Below, one piece after another: positions 7,232 to 16,302 of a DNA stretch of 36,074 nucleotides. The stretch comes from an uncultured Prevotella sp. (GTDB taxonomy: Bacteria > Bacteroidota > Bacteroidia > Bacteroidales > Bacteroidaceae), in NCBI GenBank assembly GCA_900548195.1, contig URJQ01000011.1:1-36074 (forward strand), read 5' to 3'. How positions within the stretch are numbered: position 1 is the first letter of the stretch; every line of letters begins with the position of its first letter. The notes under the pieces are model-generated. The model was not told where the DNA came from. It made no database searches and was given only the letters and a program-made list of their open reading frames with translations. Both the position numbers and the translations under genes were made by a program.

Positions 7232-8281
7232 ATGAAACCATTCAAAAAAGGCGACCGTGATGCCATAATATTGCTCTTTGCCGGTGCTCTTATCTGCATT
7301 CTCATCTTCCCATTCATCAATGAACTCACAGGAATAAGCAATGCGGATGAAGGCAAAACCGACGCTTATAGCCGCCAAAAGCATCGTTATTACAAGTATG
7401 GTGCAAAGGAAAAGCAGTATTACTACGTGCCTGAAAAGCAGGGAGAACTATTTCCTTTCGACCCAAACACCGCTGACAGCACGCAATTTCTTCGCCTTGG
7501 GCTTCGTCCTTGGCAGGTGAGGAATATATATAAGTATCGTGCAGCAGGAGGAAGATACCGCAAACCGACTGACTTTGCCCGCCTTTACGGCCTTACTCTC
7601 AAGCAATACAAGCGCCTGGAGCCATACATTTGCATTGAGAAAGAGGTGATGGCGGCTGACGTTTATGGCAATATTAGGGAGGAATATCCACGCCATCATT
7701 ATGATTATCCTGTGAAACTGCGTAAAGGGGAGCATATAAATATCAACACAGCAGACACTGCCCAACTAATGACTGTGCCGGGAATAGGGTCATATTATGC
7801 TCGTCAGATAGTGAGAAAGCGTGCTCGTCTTGGCGGTTTTGCTTCGCCAAAGCAGCTCCTTGAGATAGAAGGCTTCCCCGAAACGGCACTCGAATACATG
7901 GAAGTGGGAGTGGGAAAGCAGAATGGTAAGTCGGCTTTTGCAGCGTCAGGGCATACAGATGGCGATGCGAAAGCTAAGGAACCATCCTCCAATATCAATG
8001 CTAATGCTCTCGCAAGCAATGCTTCTCTGACGGCAAAAAACGGCAAGCAATCTGCTGATATCACCGTAAAACCGAAAGAAGAACTGAAGAAAATCCGCGT
8101 AAATCATGATGATGTCCGCACGATGGCTAAGCATCCATATATGCGTTACTTTCATGCCAAGGACATAGAGAAGTATCGTCGCCTAAAGGGAAAACTCAAA
8201 TCAGTTGCTGATCTCCATCGTCTTCCCTCCTTTACGCAGGAAGATATCGCCAAGCTTACGCCATATCTCGACTTTGATTAG
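7232..8281 (+). CDS. ComEA-like helix-hairpin-helix DNA-binding protein, membrane-anchored
   Basis: 349 residues. One N-terminal membrane helix (about residues 12-30, IILLFAGALICILIFPFI) anchors the protein, so the rest lies outside the cytoplasm. Three helix-hairpin-helix segments follow: FDPNTADSTQFLRLGLRPW (about 76-130), ININTADTAQLMTVPGIG (about 169-215) and a last one near the C terminus (YMRYFHAKDIEKYRRLKG to TPYLDFD). An Ala/Lys-rich linker separates the last two. ComEA-type proteins bind incoming double-stranded DNA in the periplasm during natural transformation. Bacteroidota versions with repeated HhH domains are common, and a role in competence is only inferred. No other competence gene is adjacent. 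A clear terminator follows. Confidence 0.8.
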   Translation: MKPFKKGDRDAIILLFAGALICILIFPFINELTGISNADEGKTDAYSRQKHRYYKYGAKEKQYYYVPEKQGELFPFDPNTADSTQFLRLGLRPWQVRNIYKYRAAGGRYRKPTDFARLYGLTLKQYKRLEPYICIEKEVMAADVYGNIREEYPRHHYDYPVKLRKGEHININTADTAQLMTVPGIGSYYARQIVRKRARLGGFASPKQLLEIEGFPETALEYMEVGVGKQNGKSAFAASGHTDGDAKAKEPSSNINANALASNASLTAKNGKQSADITVKPKEELKKIRVNHDDVRTMAKHPYMRYFHAKDIEKYRRLKGKLKSVADLHRLPSFTQEDIAKLTPYLDFD

Positions 8282-8424
8282 CCTGCATTCTGATGATGAC
8301 AGTCAGCGTATGTCAGTCCCACAAGTCAGAATTTCCATGTTGTTCTTCCTGATATGCCACTCCGACATAGTCTGTAAAAACATCATATACTGCATAAACA
8401 ATCACCATATACCACATAAAGCAT

Positions 8425-8466
8425 ACCGCCTGGGCACTCCTTTCAGAGCGCTCAGGCGGCCTTTTT
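8425..8466 (+). terminator. Rho-independent terminator of the HhH gene
   Basis: A GC-rich stem pairs CCGCCTGGGC (8426-8435) with GCTCAGGCGG (about 8450-8459), with one G-T pair, and is followed by CTTTTT. It lies 145 nt beyond the stop. The gap 8282-8565 holds nothing else recognisable. Confidence 0.75.
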
Positions 8467-8565
8467 AGGTCAAGAGATTATAGATAAAGATTGAATAGCC
8501 TTTATTAAGAAGCTGTAATATCGTTTCTTTTGGAGGCAAATGGGGAAGGAATTATAATGTAATAT

Positions 8566-9390
8566 CTAAACAGCCAGAAGGTGTGAGCGATGTGGCTTCA
8601 GTATGTGATAGCAGTCCGGATTGTCACTGCAGTCCTTTAATGCGGTGCCGCTTACATTCTTTTCATAAGCCATTTCTACGAGCCAAGCCAACTTGAAGGC
8701 AGCTCTCTCGTAAGATAATCCTTCCGGTCGGATGTTTGAAATGCAGTTTCGTTCGCTCTCCAGCCTACCTGCGAATGGCTTATATGTCATATATACGCCC
8801 AAACTATCAGGGGAAGAGAGTCCCGGACGTTCACCTATGAGCATGACCACGAGACCACAGTGCATCTCTTCTGCAATGTCATCACCGAGTGCCACACGGC
8901 TTTCCTTTGCCAGCACGACAGGGCCTACGCTCATGCCCAGTTCCTGCATATAAGGCAAAAACTCCCTTATCAGTGGCACAGCCTGCTTATGCACAGCCTT
9001 ACTTGATAGTCCGTCGCCTATGACGATAAGGACATCAGCGCCTTTATAGTCCATTTTCTCCAGTTGAGAGCGACTTTCATCGCTTAGATGCCTTCCGAGA
9101 TCAGGGCGTCGAACGAAAGCTGCGCGTGAGGAAGCGCTGCTCTCTGCATAGACCACATCCATGTCAATGTCGTGCAATTGCCGAGCTATCTTGTCGCGCT
9201 CGAAAGGCATATTGATGCTGTCTCTGGCACGTGCATGTGCCAAACTGAATCCTAACCACTCGTCTGTAGGCAGACTACATCCTGTTCTTCCCAATGCAAT
9301 GCGTGCATCGGTAAACTCTTTCAGTTTCAGCCAAGGGTCGTTCAATATAGAAACATCATGGCTCTTGGGTGTCAATGTCATTCTATCCAT
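8566..9390 (-). CDS. eutC: Ethanolamine ammonia-lyase small subunit
   Basis: 274 residues, normal for the EutC family. Recognisable stretches are DARIALGRTG, SLAHARARDS, DVLIVIGDGLSSKAVHKQA and VVMLIGERPGLSSPDSLG, the last two being the family's core motifs around the cobalamin-binding half. With EutB it forms the adenosylcobalamin-dependent enzyme that converts ethanolamine to acetaldehyde and ammonia. Its ATG overlaps the last eight bases of eutB, which indicates translational coupling and supports the start. The C terminus ends in a Cys/His-rich tail (CSDNPDCYHILKPHRSH) that is not part of the core. Confidence 0.93.
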   Translation of the reverse strand: MDRMTLTPKSHDVSILNDPWLKLKEFTDARIALGRTGCSLPTDEWLGFSLAHARARDSINMPFERDKIARQLHDIDMDVVYAESSASSRAAFVRRPDLGRHLSDESRSQLEKMDYKGADVLIVIGDGLSSKAVHKQAVPLIREFLPYMQELGMSVGPVVLAKESRVALGDDIAEEMHCGLVVMLIGERPGLSSPDSLGVYMTYKPFAGRLESERNCISNIRPEGLSYERAAFKLAWLVEMAYEKNVSGTALKDCSDNPDCYHILKPHRSHLLAV

Positions 9391-10777
9391 GTATTACCTC
9401 CATTTCTTCGATACCTATTAGTTTATGTGTATTCTTTGCTGGAAGCAAGTTTCCTTTATCATCTATCAGACTCATTTTCTCCAGCCATTTCTCAAATTCT
9501 GGTGCATGACGCTTGCCGAGGAGCTTTCTTACGAATAAAGCATCGTGGTAAGATGTGCTCTGATAGTTGAGCATAATGTCGTCAGCGCCAGGTATGCCCA
9601 TGATATAGTTGACGCCAGAGGCGGCAAGAAGCGTGAGCAGATTGTCCATATCATCCTGGTCAGCCTCTGCATGATTGGTATAGCAGATGTCGCATCCCAT
9701 CGGCAGACCCATGAGTTTTCCGCAGAAATGATCCTCCAGTCCGGCACGAGTTATCTGTTTTCCATCGTAGAGATACTCAGGACCGATGAATCCTACCACC
9801 GTGTTGACGAGCAGAGGATTATACCTTCGTGCCACAGCATAGCAGCGGGCTTCGCAAGTTTGCTCATCTACGCCGAAGTTGGCATCGGAAGAAAGCGCTG
9901 AGCCCTGGCCGGTTTCAAAGTACATGCAGTTGTCTCCCACCGTGCCTCTATGCAGTGATTTGACGGCTTCATAGCCTTCATCGAGCATTTTCAGACTGAT
10001 TCCGAATCCAGCATTTGCGGCTTCCGTGCCGGCAATGCTTTGGAATAGGAGGTCAACAGGGGCGCCTGCTTTTATCATTTCCATGCAAGTGGTGACATGA
10101 GTGAGCACGCAGCTCTGCGTCGGAATCTCATATTGTTGTATTATTTCATCAAGCATGAAGTTGAGATCGGTCAATACCGGAATGGAATCACTGGCAGGAT
10201 TGAGACCAATGACAGCGTCGCCGCTGCCATACATGAGTCCGTCGATGATGCTTGCAGCCACTCCTCTCATGTCATCCACAGGATGGTTTGGCTGTAATCT
10301 GACAGACATCCTGCCCGGTAAGCCTATTGTATCGCGGAATTTAGTTATGACAATACATTTCTTAGCGCCAAGCATCAGGTCCTGATTGCGCATTATCTTG
10401 CTCACGGCAGCAGCCATTTCCGGAGTGATAGCTTTGGACACACGTGCCAAAGTCTCGCTTGTGGTGTCGTCACTGAGTATCCAATTACGGAAATCACCGA
10501 CGTTAAGATGGCTTATTTCGCTGAAAGCCTCCTTGTCATGCGTATCAATGATGAGTCGTGTCACCTCATCTTCCTCGTATGGAATGAGAGGTTCCTCAAG
10601 GAATTGCTTCAGAGGAACATCGGCAAGACACATTTTTGCCGCGATTCTCTCTTCCATAGAGTGGGCGGCAATGCCAGCCAGTTCGTCCCCTGACCTTAGT
10701 GGAGTGGCTTTCGCCATTAAGTCCTTGAGGTCACGAAACGTGTAACTGGTATCGCCAAGTGTTATCCTGTATCTCAT
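9383..10777 (-). CDS. eutB: Ethanolamine ammonia-lyase large subunit
   Basis: 464 residues, a full-length EutB TIM-barrel subunit. Family stretches are GLPGRMSVRLQPNHPVDD, YGSGDAVIGLNPASDS, TTCMEMIKAGAPVDLLFQS, YFETGQGSALSSDANFG and CDICYTNHAEADQDDMDNL. It carries the substrate site and the radical chemistry of B12-dependent ethanolamine cleavage. It lies 176 nt downstream of the APC permease and overlaps eutC. No reactivase (eutA), aldehyde dehydrogenase, or microcompartment shell gene is next to it, so this is a minimal locus whose product, acetaldehyde, must be handled by enzymes encoded elsewhere. No cobalamin riboswitch was recognised nearby. Confidence 0.95.
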   Translation of the reverse strand: MRYRITLGDTSYTFRDLKDLMAKATPLRSGDELAGIAAHSMEERIAAKMCLADVPLKQFLEEPLIPYEEDEVTRLIIDTHDKEAFSEISHLNVGDFRNWILSDDTTSETLARVSKAITPEMAAAVSKIMRNQDLMLGAKKCIVITKFRDTIGLPGRMSVRLQPNHPVDDMRGVAASIIDGLMYGSGDAVIGLNPASDSIPVLTDLNFMLDEIIQQYEIPTQSCVLTHVTTCMEMIKAGAPVDLLFQSIAGTEAANAGFGISLKMLDEGYEAVKSLHRGTVGDNCMYFETGQGSALSSDANFGVDEQTCEARCYAVARRYNPLLVNTVVGFIGPEYLYDGKQITRAGLEDHFCGKLMGLPMGCDICYTNHAEADQDDMDNLLTLLAASGVNYIMGIPGADDIMLNYQSTSYHDALFVRKLLGKRHAPEFEKWLEKMSLIDDKGNLLPAKNTHKLIGIEEMEVIHG

Positions 10778-10953
10778 ACTAACTTATCAATTTAATGCTT
10801 CAACTCACGCATCCCCGGCGAGAAGGCCTTGCATCCGCTATCGCTATCTTACTCATGCGATACGATAGTATGTCGGATGAATTTTTCTAATGGTATGGTA
10901 CATAAAGCCTTGATGCCGAGGTGCCTGAGTATCAGCGTATATAGATTAACTAA

Positions 10954-12426
10954 CTAAATGAACATTGGAATGAAGTATATCGCCAGAGAGATGACTGTGA
11001 CGATGATGGTGCTCCATTTCCAGATTGCATATTCTCTGTCCATTGATGCCTTTTCTGCTGCTGTAGGCTCTACTACATCTCCTATTTCCTCTTCAAGAGT
11101 AGGGATATAGTTGTGCTTATGCTGTGTATAGAAATACCAGAAGATGATACATACCACGCTAAGTATGGCTGCAGTGGCAAGTGCCATGCTGTCAGCAAAG
11201 AATATCATGAAGATATAGATGATGATGGTCACATAGCAACCGAGTACTCCGTAAGGGGCTTTGTATGGTCTCTTCAGGTCTGGAAGACGTCTTTTCAGTC
11301 CCATATAAGCCAGACATCCTATCATATAGCATACCGCAAGCGAGATAAGAGATACGGATGCGATGTAATCGATGGATCCTGTAGCGATGAGAATGAAGTT
11401 GATTACTCCTACGAGGATGATGGCATAGTGTGGAGTCTTGTACTTAGGATGCACTTTTCCAAAGATAGAAGGCAGCGAACTGTCCTCTGCCATAGTGTAG
11501 ATGTAGCGTGCAGGGGCTGCAATACCAGGGTTGATGGTGGAAAGGTCACCTCCGAAAGCAATGGCTACACAGAGCAAGATGATAGGCGTTCCGATAAAAC
11601 CGGCTGCCATAAGACCCTCTGCGTATGGAGCATCAGCACTTGCCAAGAGACCGTAAAGGTTGTGAGGAATAAGTCCTACGAGGAACCACTGGAACAAAGC
11701 GTTTACTGCAAATACGAGGAAAACGGAAATCTTCAATGCGCGAGGCAAGGTGTATTGAGGGAATTTTGTTTCGCCTCCCACTGAAACACAGGTCTCAAAA
11801 CCAGTGTAACACCACCATACGAGTCCGAAGATGTACATCAATTCCTTGAAAGGAGGCATCTTGTCCATTGCTATTCCTCCGAAGTATTCGAGGTGAATCT
11901 TAGGAATCATATAGAGGAACCAGCAGATGCTGCAAGCCCAGAAGAAGAATATGAATGCCGTCTGTGCCTTACCTGACTGCTTGATACCAAAGTAATTGAG
12001 CACAAGGAAGATGGCTACCAGAGCACATGCTATAATTCGTGGGTCGAGCCAGGATATGTCTATGCCAAGCGCACTCATGAGAATGGTGAAATAATTTGAG
12101 AAAGCCAGCGTCTCACCAGCGCCAATAGCCACTACGGAGACAATGTAGTGCCAGCCAGCCATGTTAGCCCATACGCGGTTGAGTCCACGCTTTGCGAAAT
12201 TGTAAGTGCCGCCAGCTTCTGGCAATGCGGCTGACATCTCGCCATAGATGAGGCAAGGCCATATTGAGATGAGCAGAGATACGAATGTGAGTCCGATAAT
12301 CCAAGAACCTACAAGTCCTATCTGAGAAGAACCGCACGTAAACAGTCCTACGCCAACAACTGTACCGATGGTCATACTGATGGACTCCTTGAGTCCCAGT
12401 ACCCTTAATAATTTGTTTTCTGCCAT
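10954..12426 (-). CDS. APC superfamily permease, candidate ethanolamine/amino acid transporter
   Basis: 490 residues with about 12 membrane helices. The N terminus has the APC helix-1 signature TIGTVVGVGLFTCGSSQIG, and YGEMSAALPEAGGTYNFAKRG is the conserved loop after helix 2. The helix 6-8 region includes WWCYTGFETCVSVGGETKFP. The family imports amino acids or amines by proton coupling or exchange. It is the first gene upstream of eutB-eutC on the same strand. APC-type ethanolamine permeases are known in other bacteria, so ethanolamine uptake is a reasonable inference, though an unrelated amino acid substrate is possible. It has a good promoter. Confidence 0.85.
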   Translation of the reverse strand: MAENKLLRVLGLKESISMTIGTVVGVGLFTCGSSQIGLVGSWIIGLTFVSLLISIWPCLIYGEMSAALPEAGGTYNFAKRGLNRVWANMAGWHYIVSVVAIGAGETLAFSNYFTILMSALGIDISWLDPRIIACALVAIFLVLNYFGIKQSGKAQTAFIFFFWACSICWFLYMIPKIHLEYFGGIAMDKMPPFKELMYIFGLVWWCYTGFETCVSVGGETKFPQYTLPRALKISVFLVFAVNALFQWFLVGLIPHNLYGLLASADAPYAEGLMAAGFIGTPIILLCVAIAFGGDLSTINPGIAAPARYIYTMAEDSSLPSIFGKVHPKYKTPHYAIILVGVINFILIATGSIDYIASVSLISLAVCYMIGCLAYMGLKRRLPDLKRPYKAPYGVLGCYVTIIIYIFMIFFADSMALATAAILSVVCIIFWYFYTQHKHNYIPTLEEEIGDVVEPTAAEKASMDREYAIWKWSTIIVTVISLAIYFIPMFI

Positions 12427-12455
12427 AATTCAATTTGTGTTTGTGTTGTTGTATG

Positions 12456-12495
12456 TTATCCTATATTATCCTGCATTATCCTGTGTTATGTCTAT
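12456..12495. repeat. Short 10-bp direct repeats in the permease leader
   Basis: TTATCCTATA, TTATCCTGCA, TTATCCTGTG and TTATGTCTAT follow each other with an exact 10-bp period between the permease ATG and its promoter. The repeat is small and imperfect. It may be a polymorphic spacer in the 5' leader. Confidence 0.5.
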
Positions 12496-12562
12496 CTTTG
12501 AAGTTGAAAGTAAATCAACCTTGTGAATATCATAAGTGATAGCAAATGCTTTATTTTGATTG

Positions 12563-12593
12563 CAAAGGTATAGCAAAAATCAAATATATACAA
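12563..12593 (-). promoter_or_regulatory. Promoter of the permease-eutBC group
   Basis: On the minus strand TTG (12593-12591) is followed after 20 nt by TACCTTTG (12570-12563), a good Bacteroidota promoter. It implies a leader of about 130 nt. Apart from this promoter and the 10-bp repeats, the gap 12427-12747 shows only AT-rich DNA. Confidence 0.55.
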
Positions 12594-12747
12594 CAAAAAG
12601 ATAGTTAAAACAACGTATAAATATCATAATGTTACAATATAATAACTTATTTATGGCAATATGTTATGGATTGTAAGTAATTGCTTTCATTTTGTTTGAT
12701 ATGCAAACTTTTGGCGCATGAAAAGCAAAATGTTGTAGGAATATACT

Positions 12748-12789
12748 AATAAAGCAGCCCTCTACCGCAAAGTAGAGGGCTGCTTTATT
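12748..12789 (-). terminator. Terminator downstream of the GH95 gene
   Basis: A perfect 18-bp stem (arms 12748-12765 and 12772-12789, core GCAGCCCTCTAC) closes a 6-nt loop. It lies 72 nt past the fucosidase stop on the minus strand. The arms start and end with AATAAAG/CTTTATT, so the hairpin could work in both directions. Confidence 0.8.
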
Positions 12790-12860
12790 GTGTTAGTCTT
12801 GCTGTTATAGCCAGGCATTCTTATGATTATGCCTTTATGGAATTATCGGGCTGTTACTGT

Positions 12861-15344
12861 CTATTTTCTGACAAAAGAGAGTGACTGGCCGGCTTTTGTA
12901 TCTATATCGTATTCATACACCTTATATATAATAGGGAGTTGTGGCGTGATTTTGTCGCTGATGACAGGGTCTTTGATGTCTGCTGTGGCATAGAAAGCAT
13001 TGGAATTGGAGCCTGAAGCAGGCTTTAAGTCTGTGCCGTCAGCCAGTTTCAGTGGAACGTAAGAGCGCAGACGGAGGTTTCCTCCCAGTCGGGAAGTGAT
13101 GGTGATGCAATCCAACTGTCCGGCTTTCCACTTGAGAGCGTCGATTACGAAGCCGCCACGGGCGAGCAATCCCTTCACTTCTCCCTCGGTCCATGCGTCA
13201 GGGAGGGCAGGGAGAACGTGTAAAGCGCCGTCGTGGCTCTGCATAAGCATCTCCGCTATACCTGCACAAACGCCGAAGTTGCCGTCAATCTGGAATGGCG
13301 GATGCGCATCAAAGAGGTTAGGGAAGGTGCGTCCGTCAGGGTATTCTTGCTCCATTCCTTCGTTAGGAAGGAGGTGAAGCATATTGGAAATAATCTTGTA
13401 GGCATGATTTCCATCCAGCATTCTCGCCCAGAAATTGGTCTTCCAACCGAGACTCCAGCCTGTTGCCATGTCGCCACGCTGAAGCAATGTGTTGCGTGCA
13501 GCCTGGAAAAGGAGAGGGTGGGAATAAGGTGAAATCTGATTACTTGGATACAATCCGTAGAGATGTGATATGTGGCGATGCTGGTCATTTGGATTGTCGG
13601 CATCCTGAATCCACTCCTGCAGTTGGTTGTACTGACCGATGTGCATAGGAGGGAGCTGGCTTATGGCGTGGCTAAGACTATCAGCAAAGGCGGTGTTTGC
13701 TGCATCCACGATGCGCAGAGCGGCAAGAGCCTGATGGAGAGCGTCGAAGATAATCTGATTGTCCATAGTGCATCCAGCCGTGACAGGAGTGCGTTTGCCT
13801 CGTGGACCATGCTCTGGAGAGACAGAAGGCACCGCTACAAGCCAGCCATTGCGTGGATCTTTCTGCATATAGTCGAGATAGAAGCGGGCTGCATTGGCAA
13901 GGATAGGGTAGTAAGTCTTGAGGAAATCCTTGTCGCCAGAGTAGAGATAATGCTGCCAAATATGAGTGGAGAGCCATGCTCCGCCATTAGGAAACATTCC
14001 CCAGGTGGCACCATCTACAGGTCCAGAGATACGCCAGAGGTCGGTATTGTGGTGCGCCATCCATCCACGACAGCCGTACATGGTGCTTGCTGTCTTGCTT
14101 CCGGTGACGGAAAGGTCGCGTATGAGGCTGTAGAGAGGTTCGGCAGTCTCCTGCAGATTGGTCACTTCGGCAGGCCAATAGTTCATCTCCGTATTGATAT
14201 TGATGGTGTATTTGCTGTCCCACGGAGCATTTTTCTTCTGATTCCATACGCCCTGCAGGTTAGCGGCTTGACCGCCAGGCTGTGAAGAAGAGATAAGGAG
14301 ATAGCGGCCGAAATGAAATATCAGCGCTACGAGAGCCTGGTCATTGCCGTTTACGGCGAAGTCTGCCACACGCTTGGTTGTCTCTGATTTAGATGCTTTA
14401 GATGCAGGAAGGGTGAGGCGCACGCGGTCAAACTGTGCCTTGTAGGCTTTCAGATGATCGGAAAGAATATTGTTATAGCCTTTCTTTGTGGCTTTTGCAA
14501 TAAGCGCTTCAGCCTTCTTCAGGGCATTGCCTGATATGTCGTGATAATTGATGTAATTAGTTGCCGCGCTGATAATGATGGTCGCTCCCGAAGCGTTTTC
14601 CACACTTATATCCTCTTTTCCACCGATTACCTTGCCGTCAGTCAGCACCTTTATGACGCACTGAGCAGTGAGTCCGGCAGGGACACCTTCTTGTCCCTCG
14701 TTTTTAATCGTGGCTGTGAGCGTATTTTTCTTCACTCCCACTTTATATTCCATCTCGCTTGTGTAGCCGAGTGAGAAGTTGATGGCGTTGGCTTTGTCGG
14801 CATTTATCCTCATAATGATGACTCCATCGGGGATAGATGCGAAGGTGGTGCGTGAGAATTTCACTCCCTCCACCTCGTAACTGGTGGTGGCAGTGGCAGT
14901 CTCAAGATTGAGGTCGCGATAATAGTTTGTGGCTTTGTCGTGTCCTTCGAAATGCAGTTTCATGCTGCCGAGCGAGAGGTAGCGCATTCCGTGAGGACCT
15001 ACTACGAAGTCTTTATTGATAATTTCGGCTGCCTTTTCTTCCTGACCTTGGAAGATGAGTTGCCTTACCTCGTCCAGTCTGCTGGCAGAAGTCTTGCTGT
15101 CGTTGTTGTGAGGACTGCCCGACCAGAAAGTTTCTTCATTGAGTTGTAGTTCTTCCCATTCTGTGCCACCATATTCCATAGCGCCCATTCTGGAGTTTCC
15201 GAGGGGCATGGCTTCAAGCCAACATTTAGCGGGTTGGCTGTACCAGAGCAACGTGCTTGGTGAAGTGGTGTCAGCATAGCTTTGCATTATGCCTGTGAAA
15301 AGGAGACATACGATGCCTAAAAGTGTAGATAGATGGAGTTTCAT
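12861..15344 (-). CDS. GH95 alpha-L-fucosidase (secreted glycoside hydrolase)
   Basis: 827 residues with an N-terminal signal peptide (hydrophobic LSTLLGIVCLLFTGIMQSYA). The N-terminal domain has the family pattern LGNSRMGAMEYGG and LQLNEETFWSG. The (alpha/alpha)6 barrel holds NTEMNYWPAEVTNL (about residue 385, the two Asn that activate water), PSVSPEHGP (about 510, general acid Glu) and QIDGNFG (about 687, Asp). These are the residues used by characterised GH95 enzymes. The family removes terminal fucose, chiefly alpha-1,2 linked, from mucin and milk glycans or plant xyloglucan; some members act on L-galactose. No SusC/SusD pair is nearby, so it is a stand-alone periplasmic or surface enzyme. 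Own promoter and terminator. Confidence 0.92.
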   Translation of the reverse strand: MKLHLSTLLGIVCLLFTGIMQSYADTTSPSTLLWYSQPAKCWLEAMPLGNSRMGAMEYGGTEWEELQLNEETFWSGSPHNNDSKTSASRLDEVRQLIFQGQEEKAAEIINKDFVVGPHGMRYLSLGSMKLHFEGHDKATNYYRDLNLETATATTSYEVEGVKFSRTTFASIPDGVIIMRINADKANAINFSLGYTSEMEYKVGVKKNTLTATIKNEGQEGVPAGLTAQCVIKVLTDGKVIGGKEDISVENASGATIIISAATNYINYHDISGNALKKAEALIAKATKKGYNNILSDHLKAYKAQFDRVRLTLPASKASKSETTKRVADFAVNGNDQALVALIFHFGRYLLISSSQPGGQAANLQGVWNQKKNAPWDSKYTININTEMNYWPAEVTNLQETAEPLYSLIRDLSVTGSKTASTMYGCRGWMAHHNTDLWRISGPVDGATWGMFPNGGAWLSTHIWQHYLYSGDKDFLKTYYPILANAARFYLDYMQKDPRNGWLVAVPSVSPEHGPRGKRTPVTAGCTMDNQIIFDALHQALAALRIVDAANTAFADSLSHAISQLPPMHIGQYNQLQEWIQDADNPNDQHRHISHLYGLYPSNQISPYSHPLLFQAARNTLLQRGDMATGWSLGWKTNFWARMLDGNHAYKIISNMLHLLPNEGMEQEYPDGRTFPNLFDAHPPFQIDGNFGVCAGIAEMLMQSHDGALHVLPALPDAWTEGEVKGLLARGGFVIDALKWKAGQLDCITITSRLGGNLRLRSYVPLKLADGTDLKPASGSNSNAFYATADIKDPVISDKITPQLPIIYKVYEYDIDTKAGQSLSFVRK

Positions 15345-15422
15345 TCCGTTAGTTTATAGTTAAATGGTTTAGTTTTATAGTTGAATGTAATAGTTTGTAG
15401 TTGTGTTTGTAAGTACCGTCTG

Positions 15423-15453
15423 CAAAGATAGTAATTTTATTTCATTATACAAA
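15423..15453 (-). promoter_or_regulatory. Promoter of the GH95 gene
   Basis: On the minus strand TTTG (15453-15450), 19 nt, then TATCTTTG (15430-15423): an exact Bacteroidota promoter, about 80 nt before the ATG. The leader contains a loose repetition of TATAGTT-type words (15355-15410). Confidence 0.75.
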
Positions 15454-15487
15454 GGGGGAAGGAGAAGTTTTTTTTCCTTGCTTGCAT

Positions 15488-15507
15488 CCAACGGTAAAAG
15501 CCGTTGG
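15488..15507. repeat. Small perfect hairpin in intergenic DNA
   Basis: CCAACGG and CCGTTGG pair around a TAAAAG loop. It sits between the GH95 promoter and the 22-bp repeat cluster, with no T-run on either side, so a terminator role is unlikely. Confidence 0.5.
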
Positions 15508-15562
15508 TACAGTGGCTGCTTTGGTTGAGAATTGTCCTATTTTTCTGTTTGTGGAAGGTGTT

Positions 15563-15726
15563 GGTGATATGCTTTTGCAATACATTGATAATCAGAGTGT
15601 TGTAAAAGCATAGTTTTTAGGATGTAAAAGCTATGCTTTTGCAGGGTAATATCTATGCTTTTAGGAGGTAATAACTATGCTTTTGCAATGTGAAAGCATA
15701 GTTATTGCGATATGATAGCTTTGCTC
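15563..15726. repeat. 22-bp periodic palindromic repeat cluster 1
   Basis: Variants of a 22-bp unit, roughly TGTAATAACTATGCTTTTGC, begin at 15601, 15623, 15645, 15667 and 15689, an exact 22-bp step, with degenerate copies on both sides. The core alternates between AGCATAG and CTATGCT, so neighbouring units can pair; the pair around 15669-15708 forms a long hairpin. A second cluster with the same unit is at 26589-26711. The stretch 15454-15833 holds no gene besides this cluster. Confidence 0.85.
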
Positions 15727-15833
15727 TCGCTTTTTTGTTCTGTTTTTCCTTTGTTGAGAATGCTTGCCTCTGGTAGGCTATAGTCTCGTGGTTGTGGATG
15801 TGAAATGAAAAGATGAAGAAAGGAAGATATAGA

Positions 15834-15868
15834 AACAAAAAAGCCTGTAAAGGAATCTTTACAGGCTT
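15834..15868 (-). terminator. Rho-independent terminator of tRNA-Phe
   Basis: A 12-bp perfect stem AAGCCTGTAAAG / CTTTACAGGCTT (arms 15841-15852 and 15857-15868) with a 4-nt loop is followed on the minus strand by a T-rich tract (15841-15834). It begins 10 nt after the tRNA 3' end. Confidence 0.9.
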
Positions 15869-15877
15869 GGTCTTGGG

Positions 15878-15950
<73 letters not shown>

Positions 15951-15992
15951 TTATTTTAGTGTTGCAATTGGCGTGTTGCTTAATTGCGAGTG

Positions 15993-16024
15993 CAAAGGTA
16001 CTGCTTTTTCTTGAAACCTCCAAA
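15993..16024 (-). promoter_or_regulatory. Promoter of tRNA-Phe
   Basis: On the minus strand TTTG (16024-16021), 20 nt, TACCTTTG (16000-15993): an exact Bacteroidota promoter about 43 nt before the mature tRNA 5' end. The rest of the 15951-16302 gap shows only the terminator at its right part. Confidence 0.75.
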
Positions 16025-16182
16025 TTTTTCTAAAACATTTCTCGACTTTTTGCTTTTAATTGATATAAATCATCTAAAATTGGCAGAAAGACATCCATTT
16101 TGCCCTGTTTGGGGATTATTTCTTCATATTGACAGCAATGCTCTGGTTTTGCGATTTTTCTGCAATTACGGTGTTGTTTTCC

Positions 16183-16232
16183 CCAAAAATAATGCCGTCT
16201 GAATATCAAAATCGAGATAATCAGACGGCATT
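16183..16232 (-). terminator. Terminator of the S9 peptidase gene
   Basis: Perfect 12-bp arms AATGCCGTCTGA (16191-16202) and TCAGACGGCATT (16221-16232) enclose an 18-nt loop. On the minus strand they are followed by ATTTTTGG. The hairpin is about 70 nt past the peptidase stop. Confidence 0.75.
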
Positions 16233-16302
16233 CATTTTATTTTCTGTGGAAAAGTCTATGCTGTCGGCATTGCTTTCCCTTTATTTTCTGTGGAAAACCA
16301 GA

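Noticed and set aside
12427..12747. Cobalamin riboswitch ahead of the ethanolamine genes
   Set aside because: I looked for the B12-box core on the minus strand and did not find it; the leader is AT-rich without a large conserved fold.
13572..14285. Long plus-strand open frame of 237 codons
   Set aside because: It is fully antisense to the GH95 gene, which has complete catalytic motifs; its product has no family pattern.
15563..15726. CRISPR array
   Set aside because: The repeats follow each other directly without unique spacers, the unit is variable, and no cas gene is in the window.
15984..16202. 72-codon plus-strand frame beside tRNA-Phe
   Set aside because: It overlaps the tRNA promoter and the peptidase terminator and shows no conserved pattern.
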